Assembly (NCBI GenBank): GCA_040791665.1
Contig: JBFNNX010000016.1
Location: 248,001-312,000 of the forward strand
Length of the DNA stretch: 64,000 nt
Direction of reading: 5' to 3'
Source of the DNA: Thiodiazotropha sp040791665
GTDB lineage: Bacteria; Pseudomonadota; Gammaproteobacteria; Chromatiales; Chromatiaceae
This document shows, one piece after another, positions 9,347-19,358 of the stretch. Under the pieces are notes generated by a model. It saw only the letters and a program-made list of their open reading frames with translations. It did no database searches and was not told the origin of the DNA. Both the position numbers and the translations under genes were made by a program. How positions within the stretch are numbered: position 1 is the first letter of the stretch; every line of letters starts with the position of its first letter.

Positions 9347-10477
9347 CTATTTGTTTATTATTTTCTGATACAAGTCTGAATAGCGTGCTGACATCTTTGC
9401 TGCAGTGAAATTTTCTTCATATCTAGTGCCTGCGCTTTCTCCATATTGTTCTCTTAGCGTCTTATGTTCTATCAACGACTGTAGTGAAGCTGCCATGTTT
9501 TCTATATCGCCTGGCTCCACCACTATCCCCTGATCTGATCTATTTATTATTTTTGGTGTTTCTCCAACACTCGTGGTGACTATCGCTTTTCTTGATGCCA
9601 TTGCCTCAAGCAATACCATTGACATTGCCTCCCAGAGTGATGGCTGAAAAAAAATGTCTACTTTCGGTAATAACACAGCTGACGCCGAATCCACCCATCC
9701 TAACAACTTTACATAGTTTTCAAGTTTATGCTTTTTTAACCGTTCTTCTAATTTGGTTCTAAGAGGCCCATCACCTGCAATGACTATAACGAATTTATCA
9801 GGTAGTATATTCCTGAGCTTTATTGATACCTCTATTAAATCAAACATCCCTTTTTGTTCAATTAGTGTATTCACACAGCCTATAACTACTTTTCCTTGTT
9901 GTTTATATTCATCAATTAAGTCGAACTTTTTATCTATACTATTAACGTCAACACCGTTCCATACAGTAGTGATACGGTCATTTGGTATATTGTAGTAACC
10001 ACATATATCACTTTTTTGCTTTTCAGCTACTGATACCAATTGATCGGGTACACGCCAGAAGAGTCTCTCAAACTTAGCCATTTCCGGCTCTCTATTTGGG
10101 TAATTACCAAAATGAAACGTATGTATCAAATGCATGGATGGCAATGTCAATCTACATAAAGAGGCGTCCACCAAGGAATGCACATCATGTGTATGTACTA
10201 ATTTGATTTTATTTTGTTTTAAATATCTTCTAAGCCTTAAGGATGTAAAATAATCTGTTTTGTTGTTATTTTGGTCTCTTGTTAGACCTATTACATCCGT
10301 TCCTTGCACAACAATTTTCTCTCCTATAGTCCCCATTTCCTTTAGATAGCAAACAGATATATCGAATATATCTTTATTTATAGAATTACAGATATTTGCT
10401 GTAACCTCTTCTGCACCGCCGATATGTAATGTAGAGTGCAGAATACATAATTTGATTTTATTGTTAGATATAGTCAT
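9347..10477 (-). CDS. Glycosyltransferase family 4
   Basis: A 376-residue GT4 protein. Its N-terminal glycine loop is LHIGGAEEVTANI, the HTHDVHSLVDA segment follows near residue 95, and TVWNGVDVNSID marks the start of the donor domain. The catalytic E-x7-E motif is intact as EAMSMVLLE, followed by AMASRKAIVTTSVGETP. It starts 3 bases after the stop of the O-antigen ligase-type gene and ends 9 bases before the next glycosyltransferase, indicating a tight operon. It presumably builds the repeat unit; donor and acceptor are unknown. Confidence 0.78.
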   Translation of the reverse strand: MTISNNKIKLCILHSTLHIGGAEEVTANICNSINKDIFDISVCYLKEMGTIGEKIVVQGTDVIGLTRDQNNNKTDYFTSLRLRRYLKQNKIKLVHTHDVHSLVDASLCRLTLPSMHLIHTFHFGNYPNREPEMAKFERLFWRVPDQLVSVAEKQKSDICGYYNIPNDRITTVWNGVDVNSIDKKFDLIDEYKQQGKVVIGCVNTLIEQKGMFDLIEVSIKLRNILPDKFVIVIAGDGPLRTKLEERLKKHKLENYVKLLGWVDSASAVLLPKVDIFFQPSLWEAMSMVLLEAMASRKAIVTTSVGETPKIINRSDQGIVVEPGDIENMAASLQSLIEHKTLREQYGESAGTRYEENFTAAKMSARYSDLYQKIINK

Positions 10478-10480
10478 GAC

Positions 10481-11740
10481 CTAACCTGAATTAACTGTAA
10501 TATTTTTCTTTGTGTCAATCTCATTTTTTGTCTTTTCAATATGTGACTGATACATAAACTCTGCAGAAACAAATAATCCTGCCAAAACAAAAATATGAGG
10601 ATAATAGGTAACAGATAAAAATGCCCCTCCTATTGCGAACGCAACCAAGCTTGAGTTGAGCATTAAAAATAAACTACCAAAGACTTCTCCATGTTCATCC
10701 GGGACTGTTTTCTTTTTGACTAGCTTTATAAATCTATTATTTCTTTTGTAATTACCAATCAACAAAGCAAGAAAAAATATTATACCAGGTAACCCAAGTT
10801 CACCTAAGATCAGAAAATAGGATGAGTGCGCAGTTAACCATGGAAAGTTTTCATAACCAAACTCTGGAGGTCTAAATTCTGTCCCTAATTTTACTGGGAA
10901 ATGTCCAGCTCCAACACCAGTTATAGGATGTGTCGATGCCATCCTAATAGCAGTTTTCCACGCTACGATTCGTCCCATTGCAGAACCTTCAGATTCATAG
11001 TTTCTTATTGTATTCATCCTTTCGAAATAAACTGGCGGAGCAAAAGCCAGTACGGATATCAACACCCCTCCAATCAATAAAATACCGAGTATTTTTTGAC
11101 GCCCCATCCACCATAGATATGCAAATGTTCCCATTAATGCTAAGGATGCACCTCGTGATTGAGTTCCAACAATAGCAAATATCAAAACCAATAAGGCCAA
11201 AATAAATACTACTTTGTGTAGCGTCTTCTTAGATTCAAGAATTAAAAACAAACACATCGGCACAGTAAGTGATACCGATAGAGAAAAGTCATTTCCATCA
11301 CCAAGAAACGCATTACCAGTTATATATGTTCTTGTTGCAGGGTCAAGAACAACATCAGGATTGAGGATGACCAGGAGAATGTGACTAAATACAAAAACAA
11401 TAAAAATACCCTTAATTTTATCTATATCCGTTACAATTTTGATAATTATGTAATACCAGAGTATAAACCCGAACACCAGCTTAAATATTTTGAATGAAAA
11501 TTCCGTAACATCGGCAACAAGCACTGAAATCGCAAGTAAAAATAGAAAAAACAAAAATAATTTTGTATTATTGTGCTTAAATATTTTTTTGTTGTCATTT
11601 ATACTGTTAGAAAAAACCGCTCCAATAGTAACAACCAAAGGTATGATCGTATTAATTTTCAAAAGACCTATTAATGGCACATACGTGGCGGGACGCACGT
11701 AATCCAGAAATAATGATAATAACAGGCCTAAATAAAGCAT
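10481..11740 (-). CDS. O-antigen ligase / polymerase-type membrane protein
   Basis: A 419-residue polytopic membrane protein with roughly 10-12 hydrophobic segments by eye. The long periplasmic loop expected of Wzy/WaaL proteins is present, with GRIVAWKTAIRMASTHPITG and GVGAGHF, and with PWLTAHSSYFLILGELGLPG carrying the conserved histidine. The opening LGLLLSLFLDYVRPATYVP resembles the exosortase-associated ligase group. It either polymerises the repeat units or, as proposed for exosortase loci, transfers glycan to protein; the sequence alone does not decide. It sits between two glycosyltransferase genes with gaps of 3 and 9 bases. Confidence 0.72.
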   Translation of the reverse strand: MLYLGLLLSLFLDYVRPATYVPLIGLLKINTIIPLVVTIGAVFSNSINDNKKIFKHNNTKLFLFFLFLLAISVLVADVTEFSFKIFKLVFGFILWYYIIIKIVTDIDKIKGIFIVFVFSHILLVILNPDVVLDPATRTYITGNAFLGDGNDFSLSVSLTVPMCLFLILESKKTLHKVVFILALLVLIFAIVGTQSRGASLALMGTFAYLWWMGRQKILGILLIGGVLISVLAFAPPVYFERMNTIRNYESEGSAMGRIVAWKTAIRMASTHPITGVGAGHFPVKLGTEFRPPEFGYENFPWLTAHSSYFLILGELGLPGIIFFLALLIGNYKRNNRFIKLVKKKTVPDEHGEVFGSLFLMLNSSLVAFAIGGAFLSVTYYPHIFVLAGLFVSAEFMYQSHIEKTKNEIDTKKNITVNSG

Positions 11741-11749
11741 AATTATTTA

Positions 11750-12883
11750 TTACACTAGACTCTCATAGACATTGAACAGCTTCTCAACCCTTGCATCTTG
11801 ATTAAAGTTCTTTATTACATGCTGTCTCCCAACCAATGCCATCTCATTATACTTCGTCACGTTATCTATATAATCCTTCATGGCATTTTCCAGGGCACCT
11901 ATGTTTTCAGGATCTATCAGTATGCCATTGATATTATGTTGGATAATTTGAGCAGTCCCTCCCACGTTTGTCGCTATCACAGGCACGCCCATGAGAAGTG
12001 ATTCCAGCACTACATTTGGCATTCCCTCTGTGTTTGAACTTTGCACAACCAAATCTATGCCGTTATATACGTCTACCATATCATTTCTGTATCCTGTAAA
12101 TCTGACTATATCCGATATGCCCAATTCATGTGACAAACTCATTAATCTTTTCTCTTCAGGCCCCACACCAATAATAATAAACATTAAGTTTTTGTTTATG
12201 CCGTTAAGATATTTTGCAGCTTTTAAAAAGTAATCTTGTCTTTTTTCTTGACTCAGTCTACCTATATTTGCTATCACTTTTTTTTCAGGCGAAATATTAA
12301 ATTCGCTTCTCAGTTTATTATTTCCTTTTTCAATCACATAGTCATTTATTACCAGTGCATTATTAATTACATTGACTTTATCGGATTGCATCCCACCGCT
12401 GACGAGGTTTTCTTTCATTATTTCTGACACTACTATGACTTGATCGTGGTACCTTAATAAATACTTATCTATAGCTGTATATATTTTTCCTTTCAGACTA
12501 TTGGAGATCCAGCCATGGCAAGTTGAAACCAACGGCAATCTCTGACTTTTCGCACATATAAGACCATAAATATTAGAACGAAAATCATGCGTATGAATTA
12601 TGTCGATAGATTGATTTTGTATCACCTGCTTAATCTGATCAATCACCTTCCTGTCGAATGAGCTGTTTTCTTTTATCGCCACAACATCCAGGCCTAGCTG
12701 GCTGGCCTTTTTCATATATGCATGATCATTGTGGCTCTCTCCAGAAAATGCACCAATGTGAATATTACACTTATTCCGATCAATCATTTCCGCACACTGC
12801 AGGATAGTCCTGCCCGGACCGTCAATCCATGGTGAATCACGCAGATCCAGTACCTGTAATATCTTGTCTGGCATATCGTTCAA
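11750..12883 (-). CDS. Glycosyltransferase family 4
   Basis: A 377-residue GT4 enzyme. RDSPWIDGPGRTILQ is the N-terminal glycine loop, IIHTHDFRSNIYG follows, and the donor domain has ANIGRLSQEKRQDYFLKAAK and the intact E-x7-E motif EGMPNVVLE, then GVPVIATNVGGT. The listed first codon is TTG at 12883; an ATG three codons downstream (12874) is an equally good start, and neither has an obvious ribosome binding site. It is the first gene after a 179-base AT-rich gap, so a promoter may lie there. Confidence 0.76.
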   Translation of the reverse strand: MNDMPDKILQVLDLRDSPWIDGPGRTILQCAEMIDRNKCNIHIGAFSGESHNDHAYMKKASQLGLDVVAIKENSSFDRKVIDQIKQVIQNQSIDIIHTHDFRSNIYGLICAKSQRLPLVSTCHGWISNSLKGKIYTAIDKYLLRYHDQVIVVSEIMKENLVSGGMQSDKVNVINNALVINDYVIEKGNNKLRSEFNISPEKKVIANIGRLSQEKRQDYFLKAAKYLNGINKNLMFIIIGVGPEEKRLMSLSHELGISDIVRFTGYRNDMVDVYNGIDLVVQSSNTEGMPNVVLESLLMGVPVIATNVGGTAQIIQHNINGILIDPENIGALENAMKDYIDNVTKYNEMALVGRQHVIKNFNQDARVEKLFNVYESLV

Positions 12884-13062
12884 GAGCAGTGTTGTTTTTA
12901 AATTAACTAAGGTAATTTAATTCATGATACAGGAATAGTAACATAAAGCATTTATATATTTTTTGATATGACATTTTACCGATTTTTTCTCACATCAGAA
13001 TACAAATTAATTTTGAATATATATAGGCATACTCTCTGTAAATTAATATATGACGTAGAATA

Positions 13063-14205
13063 TTACTTATTTTGTCTTTTTGTCGGACTCCATATTTCCT
13101 GGCGTTCGCCAACCAAAAATAAATACCAGGCTTTAAGTATTGCCAAGTTAACCATTGTAAAAAAAAGAGGTATTTTACCTAAAAACGATTTACTTATAAT
13201 GCCGTTACCCGGAATCGCAGCAATGGCCAGTAAATAAAATAGTACCTGGCCAGCGAATAGCATTTTATATAGATTTTGATCTAACAAATAGTAATTACTG
13301 ATAAATAATATAATTAAGAAAAATGGAACCAACCACCTCATCAATTTATGAGAAAACAAAAAAAACGAAAACCAGCCATAGTTAAACGTATTTAATAATT
13401 TTAAATTTGAAAATAAAGCCGTCATTCCTCTCAGGAGTGTTCGTACTTTCCTGTTGTATTCATTACTAGTGCTCTTAGAGGCGCCCATTGAACCCATTGC
13501 TTGCGGTTCAGTAATCGCCCTGAAACCAGCATCAACGGTATTTAGTACTGAAAGAAAGTCAGGTGCCAGACCTTCCTTAAATGGTTTAACCAAATGCATC
13601 CTCTGAGCATAAAAAGAACCACTTGCTCCGACTATAGAATCAATCCTTGATTCCTTGTTACGCAGGAATAATTCATACTTTCCATAGAGACCTTCACCTC
13701 CCTGACTCGCTGGTATATGGTCTTCACCAGACACACATCCAACGTTACTATAGAAAAATGGGGTGACAATTTTCTTGATGGATTGTTTTTCAAGCATTAT
13801 CGAGGCATCGGTGAAAATCACTATGGATGAATCTATCTCCTCCAACCCCTGATTAAGGGCATTAGCTTTACCTTGCTGTTTATCTATAATAATAATCTTT
13901 ATATTCAGCTTACCTTGATAATTATTGAGTAGATCTACCGTATTGTCTGTTGATCCATCTGACACTATTACCACTTTGAGTAAATTATTTGGATAATCCA
14001 ATTCTTCTAAATTGGATAATTTGGCTTGAATTACACTTGATTCATTATGTACAGGCAACAGCAAGGCAACACTAGGAAATTCACTATTTTGATTAGTATT
14101 TTTTACCTCATTGTTGACATATTTACCGATTAAAATAAGCAACAATGGATAAATAAAGTATGCATATAAGATACAAAATAATGCCAACCAGAACAGAATG
14201 ATCAT
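13063..14205 (-). CDS. Membrane-associated glycosyltransferase family 2
   Basis: A 380-residue GT2 protein. One hydrophobic segment precedes the GT-A domain (residues about 2-25). SVALLLPVHNESSVI and VIVSDGSTDNTVDLL carry the nucleotide-binding aspartate, IVIFTDASIML carries the DxD-like site, and GASGSFYAQR follows. The last third has three to four membrane segments (SFFLFSHKLMRWLVPFFLII onward). This layout is typical of polysaccharide synthases that act on lipid carriers. The C-terminal KRQNK tail is short and basic. It is the only GT2 enzyme in the locus. Confidence 0.78.
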   Translation of the reverse strand: MIILFWLALFCILYAYFIYPLLLILIGKYVNNEVKNTNQNSEFPSVALLLPVHNESSVIQAKLSNLEELDYPNNLLKVVIVSDGSTDNTVDLLNNYQGKLNIKIIIIDKQQGKANALNQGLEEIDSSIVIFTDASIMLEKQSIKKIVTPFFYSNVGCVSGEDHIPASQGGEGLYGKYELFLRNKESRIDSIVGASGSFYAQRMHLVKPFKEGLAPDFLSVLNTVDAGFRAITEPQAMGSMGASKSTSNEYNRKVRTLLRGMTALFSNLKLLNTFNYGWFSFFLFSHKLMRWLVPFFLIILFISNYYLLDQNLYKMLFAGQVLFYLLAIAAIPGNGIISKSFLGKIPLFFTMVNLAILKAWYLFLVGERQEIWSPTKRQNK

Positions 14206-14363
14206 TTTAATTATTCCGAGTCGAAGATAGATGCTTTGAATTGCCGTTTCTTAAAACTAAAATCCACCATTTTTGTAATCCTTACATTTGACCGGTCAAA
14301 AAGTCTATTTGGTAGATATTTCATTAACAATGTTAATTGTCTCTATTTTAAATATCATTATTT

Positions 14364-14786
14364 TTATTTGTTAATTACAGCCCTCCTCTTATCCGTATCA
14401 ATAATTTCTACATTAAGACCAAATCCTGCGTACAAAAACGCTATCATTTCATCATCAAAGGCCTCACCCTTTTTTGCATCAGATAATACTCTGAGTCCTT
14501 TTTGTTTCAGAACATCCAGCTCTTCGGATACACATTTATCGGTTTTGAAACAGATATGGTGAAGCCCCTCTCCTTTTTTCAAACTTTCAATTAATGGTGA
14601 ATCACTCCCAGAGGGCTCTATCAGTTTGATGTCTAGCGATTCCTGCTTCTCTAAAAATACGACATTTACTTTTTGTCGTGTATTCGTGATTTTTTCAGTC
14701 TTCTGTGTGTACCCAAATATATCAAATAATCTTGGTATAGCCCTGTCGATAGATCGGACTGCTATGCAGATATGGTCAATTTTCAT
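14364..14786 (-). CDS. VOC (glyoxalase/epimerase-like) protein
   Basis: A 140-residue protein with the paired beta-alpha-beta-beta-beta modules of the vicinal oxygen chelate fold. MKIDHICIAVRSIDRAI gives the first metal histidine, GLHHICFKTD the second, and NVEIID the terminal glutamate. The spacing resembles methylmalonyl-CoA epimerases. VOC enzymes catalyse isomerisation, epimerisation or ring opening at a metal centre. Its place at the head of the minus-strand genes, divergent from xrtA, suggests a role in modifying an acyl or sugar precursor, but this is only inference. Confidence 0.68.
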   Translation of the reverse strand: MKIDHICIAVRSIDRAIPRLFDIFGYTQKTEKITNTRQKVNVVFLEKQESLDIKLIEPSGSDSPLIESLKKGEGLHHICFKTDKCVSEELDVLKQKGLRVLSDAKKGEAFDDEMIAFLYAGFGLNVEIIDTDKRRAVINK

Positions 14787-15114
14787 GGCAAATATCCGTT
14801 AGGATTAAAAATTATAATGATGAAAATGAATAATAATCAATGATATATACTCTCATAAATTAATATTTTCGGCTATTAAATATATGATATTCAATTCTAT
14901 ATATATCGACCTTGTTACATTACTCTTTAGTAATCATTATTGTTTTAATAATATACCTAAATAGATTTTCAGGGATGGATAATTGCCATATGCTGATGCT
15001 TTTTTATATTATTTTTTGTGTGGATTAGGAATAGAAAAAGTTTTAATATGATACTACTGACAATATGCAATTGCCGAATATTATATAATATACATTTACA
15101 ATACATCATAAAAT
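14787..15114. other. AT-rich divergent intergenic region
   Basis: About 330 bases of strongly AT-rich sequence separate the VOC gene (minus) from xrtA (plus). Promoters for both directions should lie here, but so many A/T hexamers are present that no single -10/-35 pair can be chosen by eye. I looked for a sigma-54 GG-N10-GC pair, because exosortase loci are often controlled by the PrsR regulator, and found none that was convincing. I see no ORF or strong hairpin. Confidence 0.5.
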
Positions 15115-16647
15115 ATGTACAAACCGGTTTCCAATACATTTATCATTCATGATTTATCGCTTTTTCTTGGAATAGCGCTATTAATTATCCTATTTAAATC
15201 AACCGCCGTTAGTATTTATTACAATTGGACTGCCGAAGACAGTCCCTACTCTCATGGATTGTTGCTTCTTCCTATCTCTTTGTATTTAATGCAGCACGAA
15301 TGGAAATTGAAGCGTTACGAATCCAATATTCAATTTCGGCCTTTTCCATCGTTAATTTTAATTCTGCTATCTGTATTGTGGTATTTATCTGAATCCGTCA
15401 ATATACAAATTACATCTCAGATCCTTTTTATTATCATCATATCATTCTATATCTACAGTCTTTTTGGTTTCAGACAAAGCCTAAGAATTTCTTTCCCTAT
15501 TTTAATTCTATTAAGTTCTGTTCCTCTGTGGTTTATATTTTCTGAGCCCCTGCAAATACCGACTGCAATACTAGTTGATAAATTATTAAAAATTACTGGC
15601 TATACGTCCTTTCGGGAAAGTTATTTTATACACATCCCTGAAGGCATTTTTGAGGTTGGTGATACCTGTAGTGGACTTCGATATCAGATAGCTGCCATCA
15701 CAACTGCAGCTCTATATGTATTTTATTATAAATACAAATTAGTAGCATCAGTTCTCTTCGTATTCATTGCTTCTCTAATTGCTTTTCTATCAAACTCCGT
15801 TCGGATATATATCGTTGTTCTTTCAGGACACTATACGAACATGACACATTCTCTTTTGGAGGATCATATTTGGCTTGGATGGGCGGTCTTTGGCGCCTTC
15901 TTTTTAGCATATCTATTTATTCTAGGCAGAACAGACAAGAATAATTACACAGTTGTCTCGGTTTTAGATGATCCTGCACACACAAATATTTCTGACAATA
16001 ATACAACTAAGGTTATTTTAATATCGATCACCTTGATTGGACTCGCCAGTGTAGGTCCATTATCAGTTCGTCATTTTTCTACAAGTTCTTCTTCTACTGT
16101 ATATAGAGAGGCTATGAATTTTGAACTAAATATAGACGGTTGGAAGCGCACTAAAACAACACAACAGTGGAAACCTAACTGGCAACCTTCAGATTACGAA
16201 CTGCTTGCAAGTTATTCCAACAAAGTTGGCCAGGTTGATATATTTATGTCTACTTTTTTTAATCAAGCACAGGGTAAAGAATTAATTAATGATTTAAATT
16301 ATCCATACGAAACTAAAGATTGGAAATTAGAAAAGACCAGTGTAGTTGATATCAAATTAGAAACAGGGAATGCATATACTATTACTGAATCTATTGTTAT
16401 AAATAAGTATAAGCAAAAACGAATTATATGGAATTGGTATTATATAAATGAGAAATTGACGCACGACAAACTAAATGCAAAATTATTTAGTATATTAAAC
16501 TCATTTAGCGGAAGAAAAGATGAAACAGTCTTTATAATCTCTTCTAACTTGAATGTCGACATTGACAACACAAGACGCTTATTAAAAGGATTTTTTATTG
16601 ATGGTTTTTTTCACTATCAAATACAATTGGACAAATTGAACAAATAA
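15115..16647 (+). CDS. xrtA: Exosortase A fused to EpsI-type domain
   Basis: A 510-residue protein. Residues 1-270 are a polytopic membrane domain with the three exosortase active-site elements: Cys185 in GDTCSGLRYQ, Arg230 in SNSVRIYIV and His251 in EDHIWLGW. Exosortases are transpeptidase-like enzymes that recognise PEP-CTERM tails after export and process or transfer those proteins at the inner membrane. Residues about 300-510 form a periplasmic EpsI-like domain (EAMNFELNIDGWKRTKTTQQ onward), a fusion common in the XrtA type. It is the only plus-strand gene of the polysaccharide locus. No PEP-CTERM substrate was found in this window, so its targets must be elsewhere. Confidence 0.88.
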   Translation: MYKPVSNTFIIHDLSLFLGIALLIILFKSTAVSIYYNWTAEDSPYSHGLLLLPISLYLMQHEWKLKRYESNIQFRPFPSLILILLSVLWYLSESVNIQITSQILFIIIISFYIYSLFGFRQSLRISFPILILLSSVPLWFIFSEPLQIPTAILVDKLLKITGYTSFRESYFIHIPEGIFEVGDTCSGLRYQIAAITTAALYVFYYKYKLVASVLFVFIASLIAFLSNSVRIYIVVLSGHYTNMTHSLLEDHIWLGWAVFGAFFLAYLFILGRTDKNNYTVVSVLDDPAHTNISDNNTTKVILISITLIGLASVGPLSVRHFSTSSSSTVYREAMNFELNIDGWKRTKTTQQWKPNWQPSDYELLASYSNKVGQVDIFMSTFFNQAQGKELINDLNYPYETKDWKLEKTSVVDIKLETGNAYTITESIVINKYKQKRIIWNWYYINEKLTHDKLNAKLFSILNSFSGRKDETVFIISSNLNVDIDNTRRLLKGFFIDGFFHYQIQLDKLNK

Positions 16648-16745
16648 TTTTTATGGCCTTGCATTTTTTATTACACATAATCCATTATAACTTCCTATAT
16701 TTGACTTCAGCTCTTCTCAATCAGCCAATATTCTTGATATCTTTA

Positions 16746-17705
16746 CTATAAGTTTCTAAAGTTTGTCTCAAGCCATTCTCTTACAAGGTTATGCATCGTT
16801 TCCTCCCATTCAGATAGGGAAAGGATATGATTCGCATCCGGAATTATGTGCAAATCATACATATGAGAATAATCCGACAAATGCGATTTGTAGATACTCT
16901 CAAATTTTTCCTTAAATTCCCAAAGTAATCTATCCCCTCCGCTATATATTAGAAGCATCTTTCTCGAATGTTGTAACATTGAAAAAAATGTTGGAGCAAA
17001 CTTGGGATTTGTATTTGATGAATCGTCATGTATAAACTCGATTTTCTTTTTTGTGTTTCTATTCAATTTTTCACGTATTCTTTTAGAGACCACTCTAAAT
17101 GGTTTTAAGAGTATTTTAAATATTGTTCTAAAGTCGCTTTTTAACGTAATAACTCTTTTCCATGAATTTATGTCTGTTAATTTACTTACATATCCTCTTT
17201 TCAATTCATCAAGCTGTCCTTCAGTGACGAATTTTGAAAAATTTTCTTCCCCTCCCTCAAATACATTAATTAACCCGAGTGCGATCAAGCCTTTTACCCT
17301 GTTATCTATACTGCCAGCAAGCATTCCTGTGATAGCACCACCACAGAGACCTCCTAAAATGAAGCTGTCTATACTATAAGTTCTGCTGACCCAATCCATT
17401 GCATCGATTGTATCTTCAGTATAACGTCCATTCTGTATACTGTTATATACATCAACAAGTACTTTTTGATCTAACTCCCCCTCAGAATCTCCCAAGCCAT
17501 AAAAATCAAACCTTAGAACAGTGAAACCATTGCTCACAAGTACTCTTGATAACTTATTGTACATTCGATGCGGACCGACGCGCATCTTTATACCTGGTGA
17601 AAGTAACAATACAGCGATATTCTTTGCACCGGAATCTGGCTGCTCAAGTATCCCAAACAATTTTAATCCATTTCTGTTAGAGAAGATGACCGGAGTTGAT
17701 TTCAT
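16746..17705 (-). CDS. Exosortase A-associated alpha/beta hydrolase 1
   Basis: A 319-residue alpha/beta hydrolase when started at the ATG at 17705. That ATG overlaps the stop of the upstream hydrolase gene as ATGA, which implies translational coupling; a longer reading from 17741 would add 12 residues of poor likeness. The oxyanion region is LLSPGIKMRVGPHRMY, the RFDFYGLGDSEG element is intact, and the nucleophile elbow reads GGLCGG, with cysteine where most hydrolases have serine. HIIPDANHIL supplies the catalytic histidine. The type matches the hydrolase 1 family found with exosortase A; its substrate is not known. Confidence 0.75.
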   Translation of the reverse strand: MKSTPVIFSNRNGLKLFGILEQPDSGAKNIAVLLLSPGIKMRVGPHRMYNKLSRVLVSNGFTVLRFDFYGLGDSEGELDQKVLVDVYNSIQNGRYTEDTIDAMDWVSRTYSIDSFILGGLCGGAITGMLAGSIDNRVKGLIALGLINVFEGGEENFSKFVTEGQLDELKRGYVSKLTDINSWKRVITLKSDFRTIFKILLKPFRVVSKRIREKLNRNTKKKIEFIHDDSSNTNPKFAPTFFSMLQHSRKMLLIYSGGDRLLWEFKEKFESIYKSHLSDYSHMYDLHIIPDANHILSLSEWEETMHNLVREWLETNFRNL

Positions 17706-18523
17706 TTTAGTTTGTTCATCCAGGATAGTGTTGATGAGCATAGGTTCTCAGCAGTTTGGTAGAATGTCTTTATTTCCTTCCAAAATTGCTCCTCATGTGA
17801 CTTCACTAATTCTGATTTTTCACTAAACTTGTTAATAAATTCAAGAAATGTTTTGTTCTGCGGTTGCTTCGGATTTCTGACTATCTGATTGATCAAACAG
17901 TTAATGGATTTCCTGTCTTTCAGCTTTTGTAAATCGATTTCTGATAATTCACTATAGTAACTATATGTCAGAAAATATCCTTCAATATTTATTGGTATCC
18001 CTGATCGCATTTGTTTCACCAGATCATCTCTAGTTACTTCCACTTTTCCTTTTAATGCCATTTGTCCTGCAAGATTGCTTCTTAGCAACTCTTGCATATA
18101 TCTTTCACCTTTTAAGACTGGATCCCAGAGAATAATATCTCTTATATCATTGTTGGAAGATGCATAATTTATAGCCAGCGTCGCGCCAAGCCGAAGACCA
18201 AATAATCCAATGTCATCCACTTGAAACTTGACTCTGAGTTGATTGATGACTGTACCTATATCTTTGTTATGTTTTTCTAATGACGAATCTATAAAGTCAC
18301 CATCACTATCACCATGTCCCCTAAAATCGAATCGTGCTACATGGTACCCCTGTCTAGCCAATTCACGTGCGAAACTGACATAGACCCTATGACTCCATAG
18401 CTTTTCTTCAGCGAATGGGTGAATAAAAACAAACGCCTTACTAATATCTGTTTTCTCAGGGACATGAAAAACTGCAAATATTTTTTCATTATTTATTTGA
18501 ATAAATTCTGCTACTTCTTGCAT
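17702..18523 (-). CDS. Exosortase A-associated alpha/beta hydrolase 2
   Basis: A 273-residue alpha/beta hydrolase-fold protein. VFIHPFAEEKLWSHRVYVSF and ARFDFRGHGDSDGDF are the usual N-terminal elements of the hydrolase 2 family of exosortase A loci. The nucleophile elbow reads GLFGLRLGATLA, so arginine occupies the position of the catalytic serine. It may therefore not be a hydrolase in the ordinary sense, or may act only with hydrolase 1, whose start codon overlaps its stop (ATGA). The 246 bases upstream (18524-18769), before the LMW phosphatase stop, contain nothing I recognise. Confidence 0.75.
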   Translation of the reverse strand: MQEVAEFIQINNEKIFAVFHVPEKTDISKAFVFIHPFAEEKLWSHRVYVSFARELARQGYHVARFDFRGHGDSDGDFIDSSLEKHNKDIGTVINQLRVKFQVDDIGLFGLRLGATLAINYASSNNDIRDIILWDPVLKGERYMQELLRSNLAGQMALKGKVEVTRDDLVKQMRSGIPINIEGYFLTYSYYSELSEIDLQKLKDRKSINCLINQIVRNPKQPQNKTFLEFINKFSEKSELVKSHEEQFWKEIKTFYQTAENLCSSTLSWMNKLK

Positions 18524-18769
18524 TTTTCAAAGTCACCATATGCCAACAGTTAATATGCAAAATCATTGTTTACCGTGAAATATACACATGAGCCACAAAA
18601 CGATATAAAATCATATGATTAATCATTTATTTTGTTCCTGTCTATTACAGCTAATATATATTTTATATTTGTCATGCACATGCTTATAAGTCAATGCCGT
18701 ATATTATGAATAATTTATGATTGTATTGTTTGACAAGATTATTTGCGCTTTAAATACATCATTAATAGC

Positions 18770-19333
18770 TCATATTCGAGGTTTTGATAGTTCCAAACAG
18801 ATGTCCTGTATACACACCTCGATATCACCAATTATGCCTTTAGTAAAAGTGTATCCCTTGCCATATGGATCGTCCACTTCAACTCTTTTTTTATTTGATA
18901 ACGCACCTATCCATACTGTCTTTCTTATACAATTTTCATCCATTGTTTTTAACATATCCCAATTATATCTATCCATAATTAGAATAATATCTGCCCAGGA
19001 TATGTCTGAAGACATAATGAGCCTTGATCTGTGTTCTGACAGGTCATATCCGTGTTCTTCCAGCAATTTTAGGTATTCCGGATCACAAGGTCTATTCTCT
19101 TTTCTATGGAAGCCTGCAGAATCAATATTAAACATTTTTGGCGGACAACTTTTCTTGAGCAGATATTCGGCAAGTGGACTGCGATAAATATTGCCATAAC
19201 AGATTACAAGTATGTTATTTCCTTGTCTCCGTTTTATCGATTCCCTGCTGTTTTTTCTTGCGTGCATCAAAACAATGACATGCCGCATACGCCTGGCTAA
19301 AGATGCTATAACTCTTGCTAAAAAATCAAGCAT
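18770..19333 (-). CDS. Low-molecular-weight protein tyrosine phosphatase
   Basis: A 187-residue protein whose catalytic P-loop is CYGNIYRS at residues 45-52, a perfect C-x5-R signature. The general-acid aspartate lies in VDDPYGKG near the C-terminus, as expected for the LMW-PTP fold. An extra N-terminal arm of about 38 mainly basic and hydrophobic residues precedes the domain, longer than in Wzb/Etp-type enzymes; it may be a membrane-associating helix. In polysaccharide loci these enzymes dephosphorylate the Wzc-type tyrosine kinase that controls chain length. That kinase is not in the window. Confidence 0.82.
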   Translation of the reverse strand: MLDFLARVIASLARRMRHVIVLMHARKNSRESIKRRQGNNILVICYGNIYRSPLAEYLLKKSCPPKMFNIDSAGFHRKENRPCDPEYLKLLEEHGYDLSEHRSRLIMSSDISWADIILIMDRYNWDMLKTMDENCIRKTVWIGALSNKKRVEVDDPYGKGYTFTKGIIGDIEVCIQDICLELSKPRI

Positions 19334-19358
19334 TATCTCAACTTTAAATATTTTATTC

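Noticed and set aside
14950..15114. Sigma-54 promoter before xrtA
   Set aside because: No GG and GC pair with correct 10-base spacing; the region is simply AT-rich.
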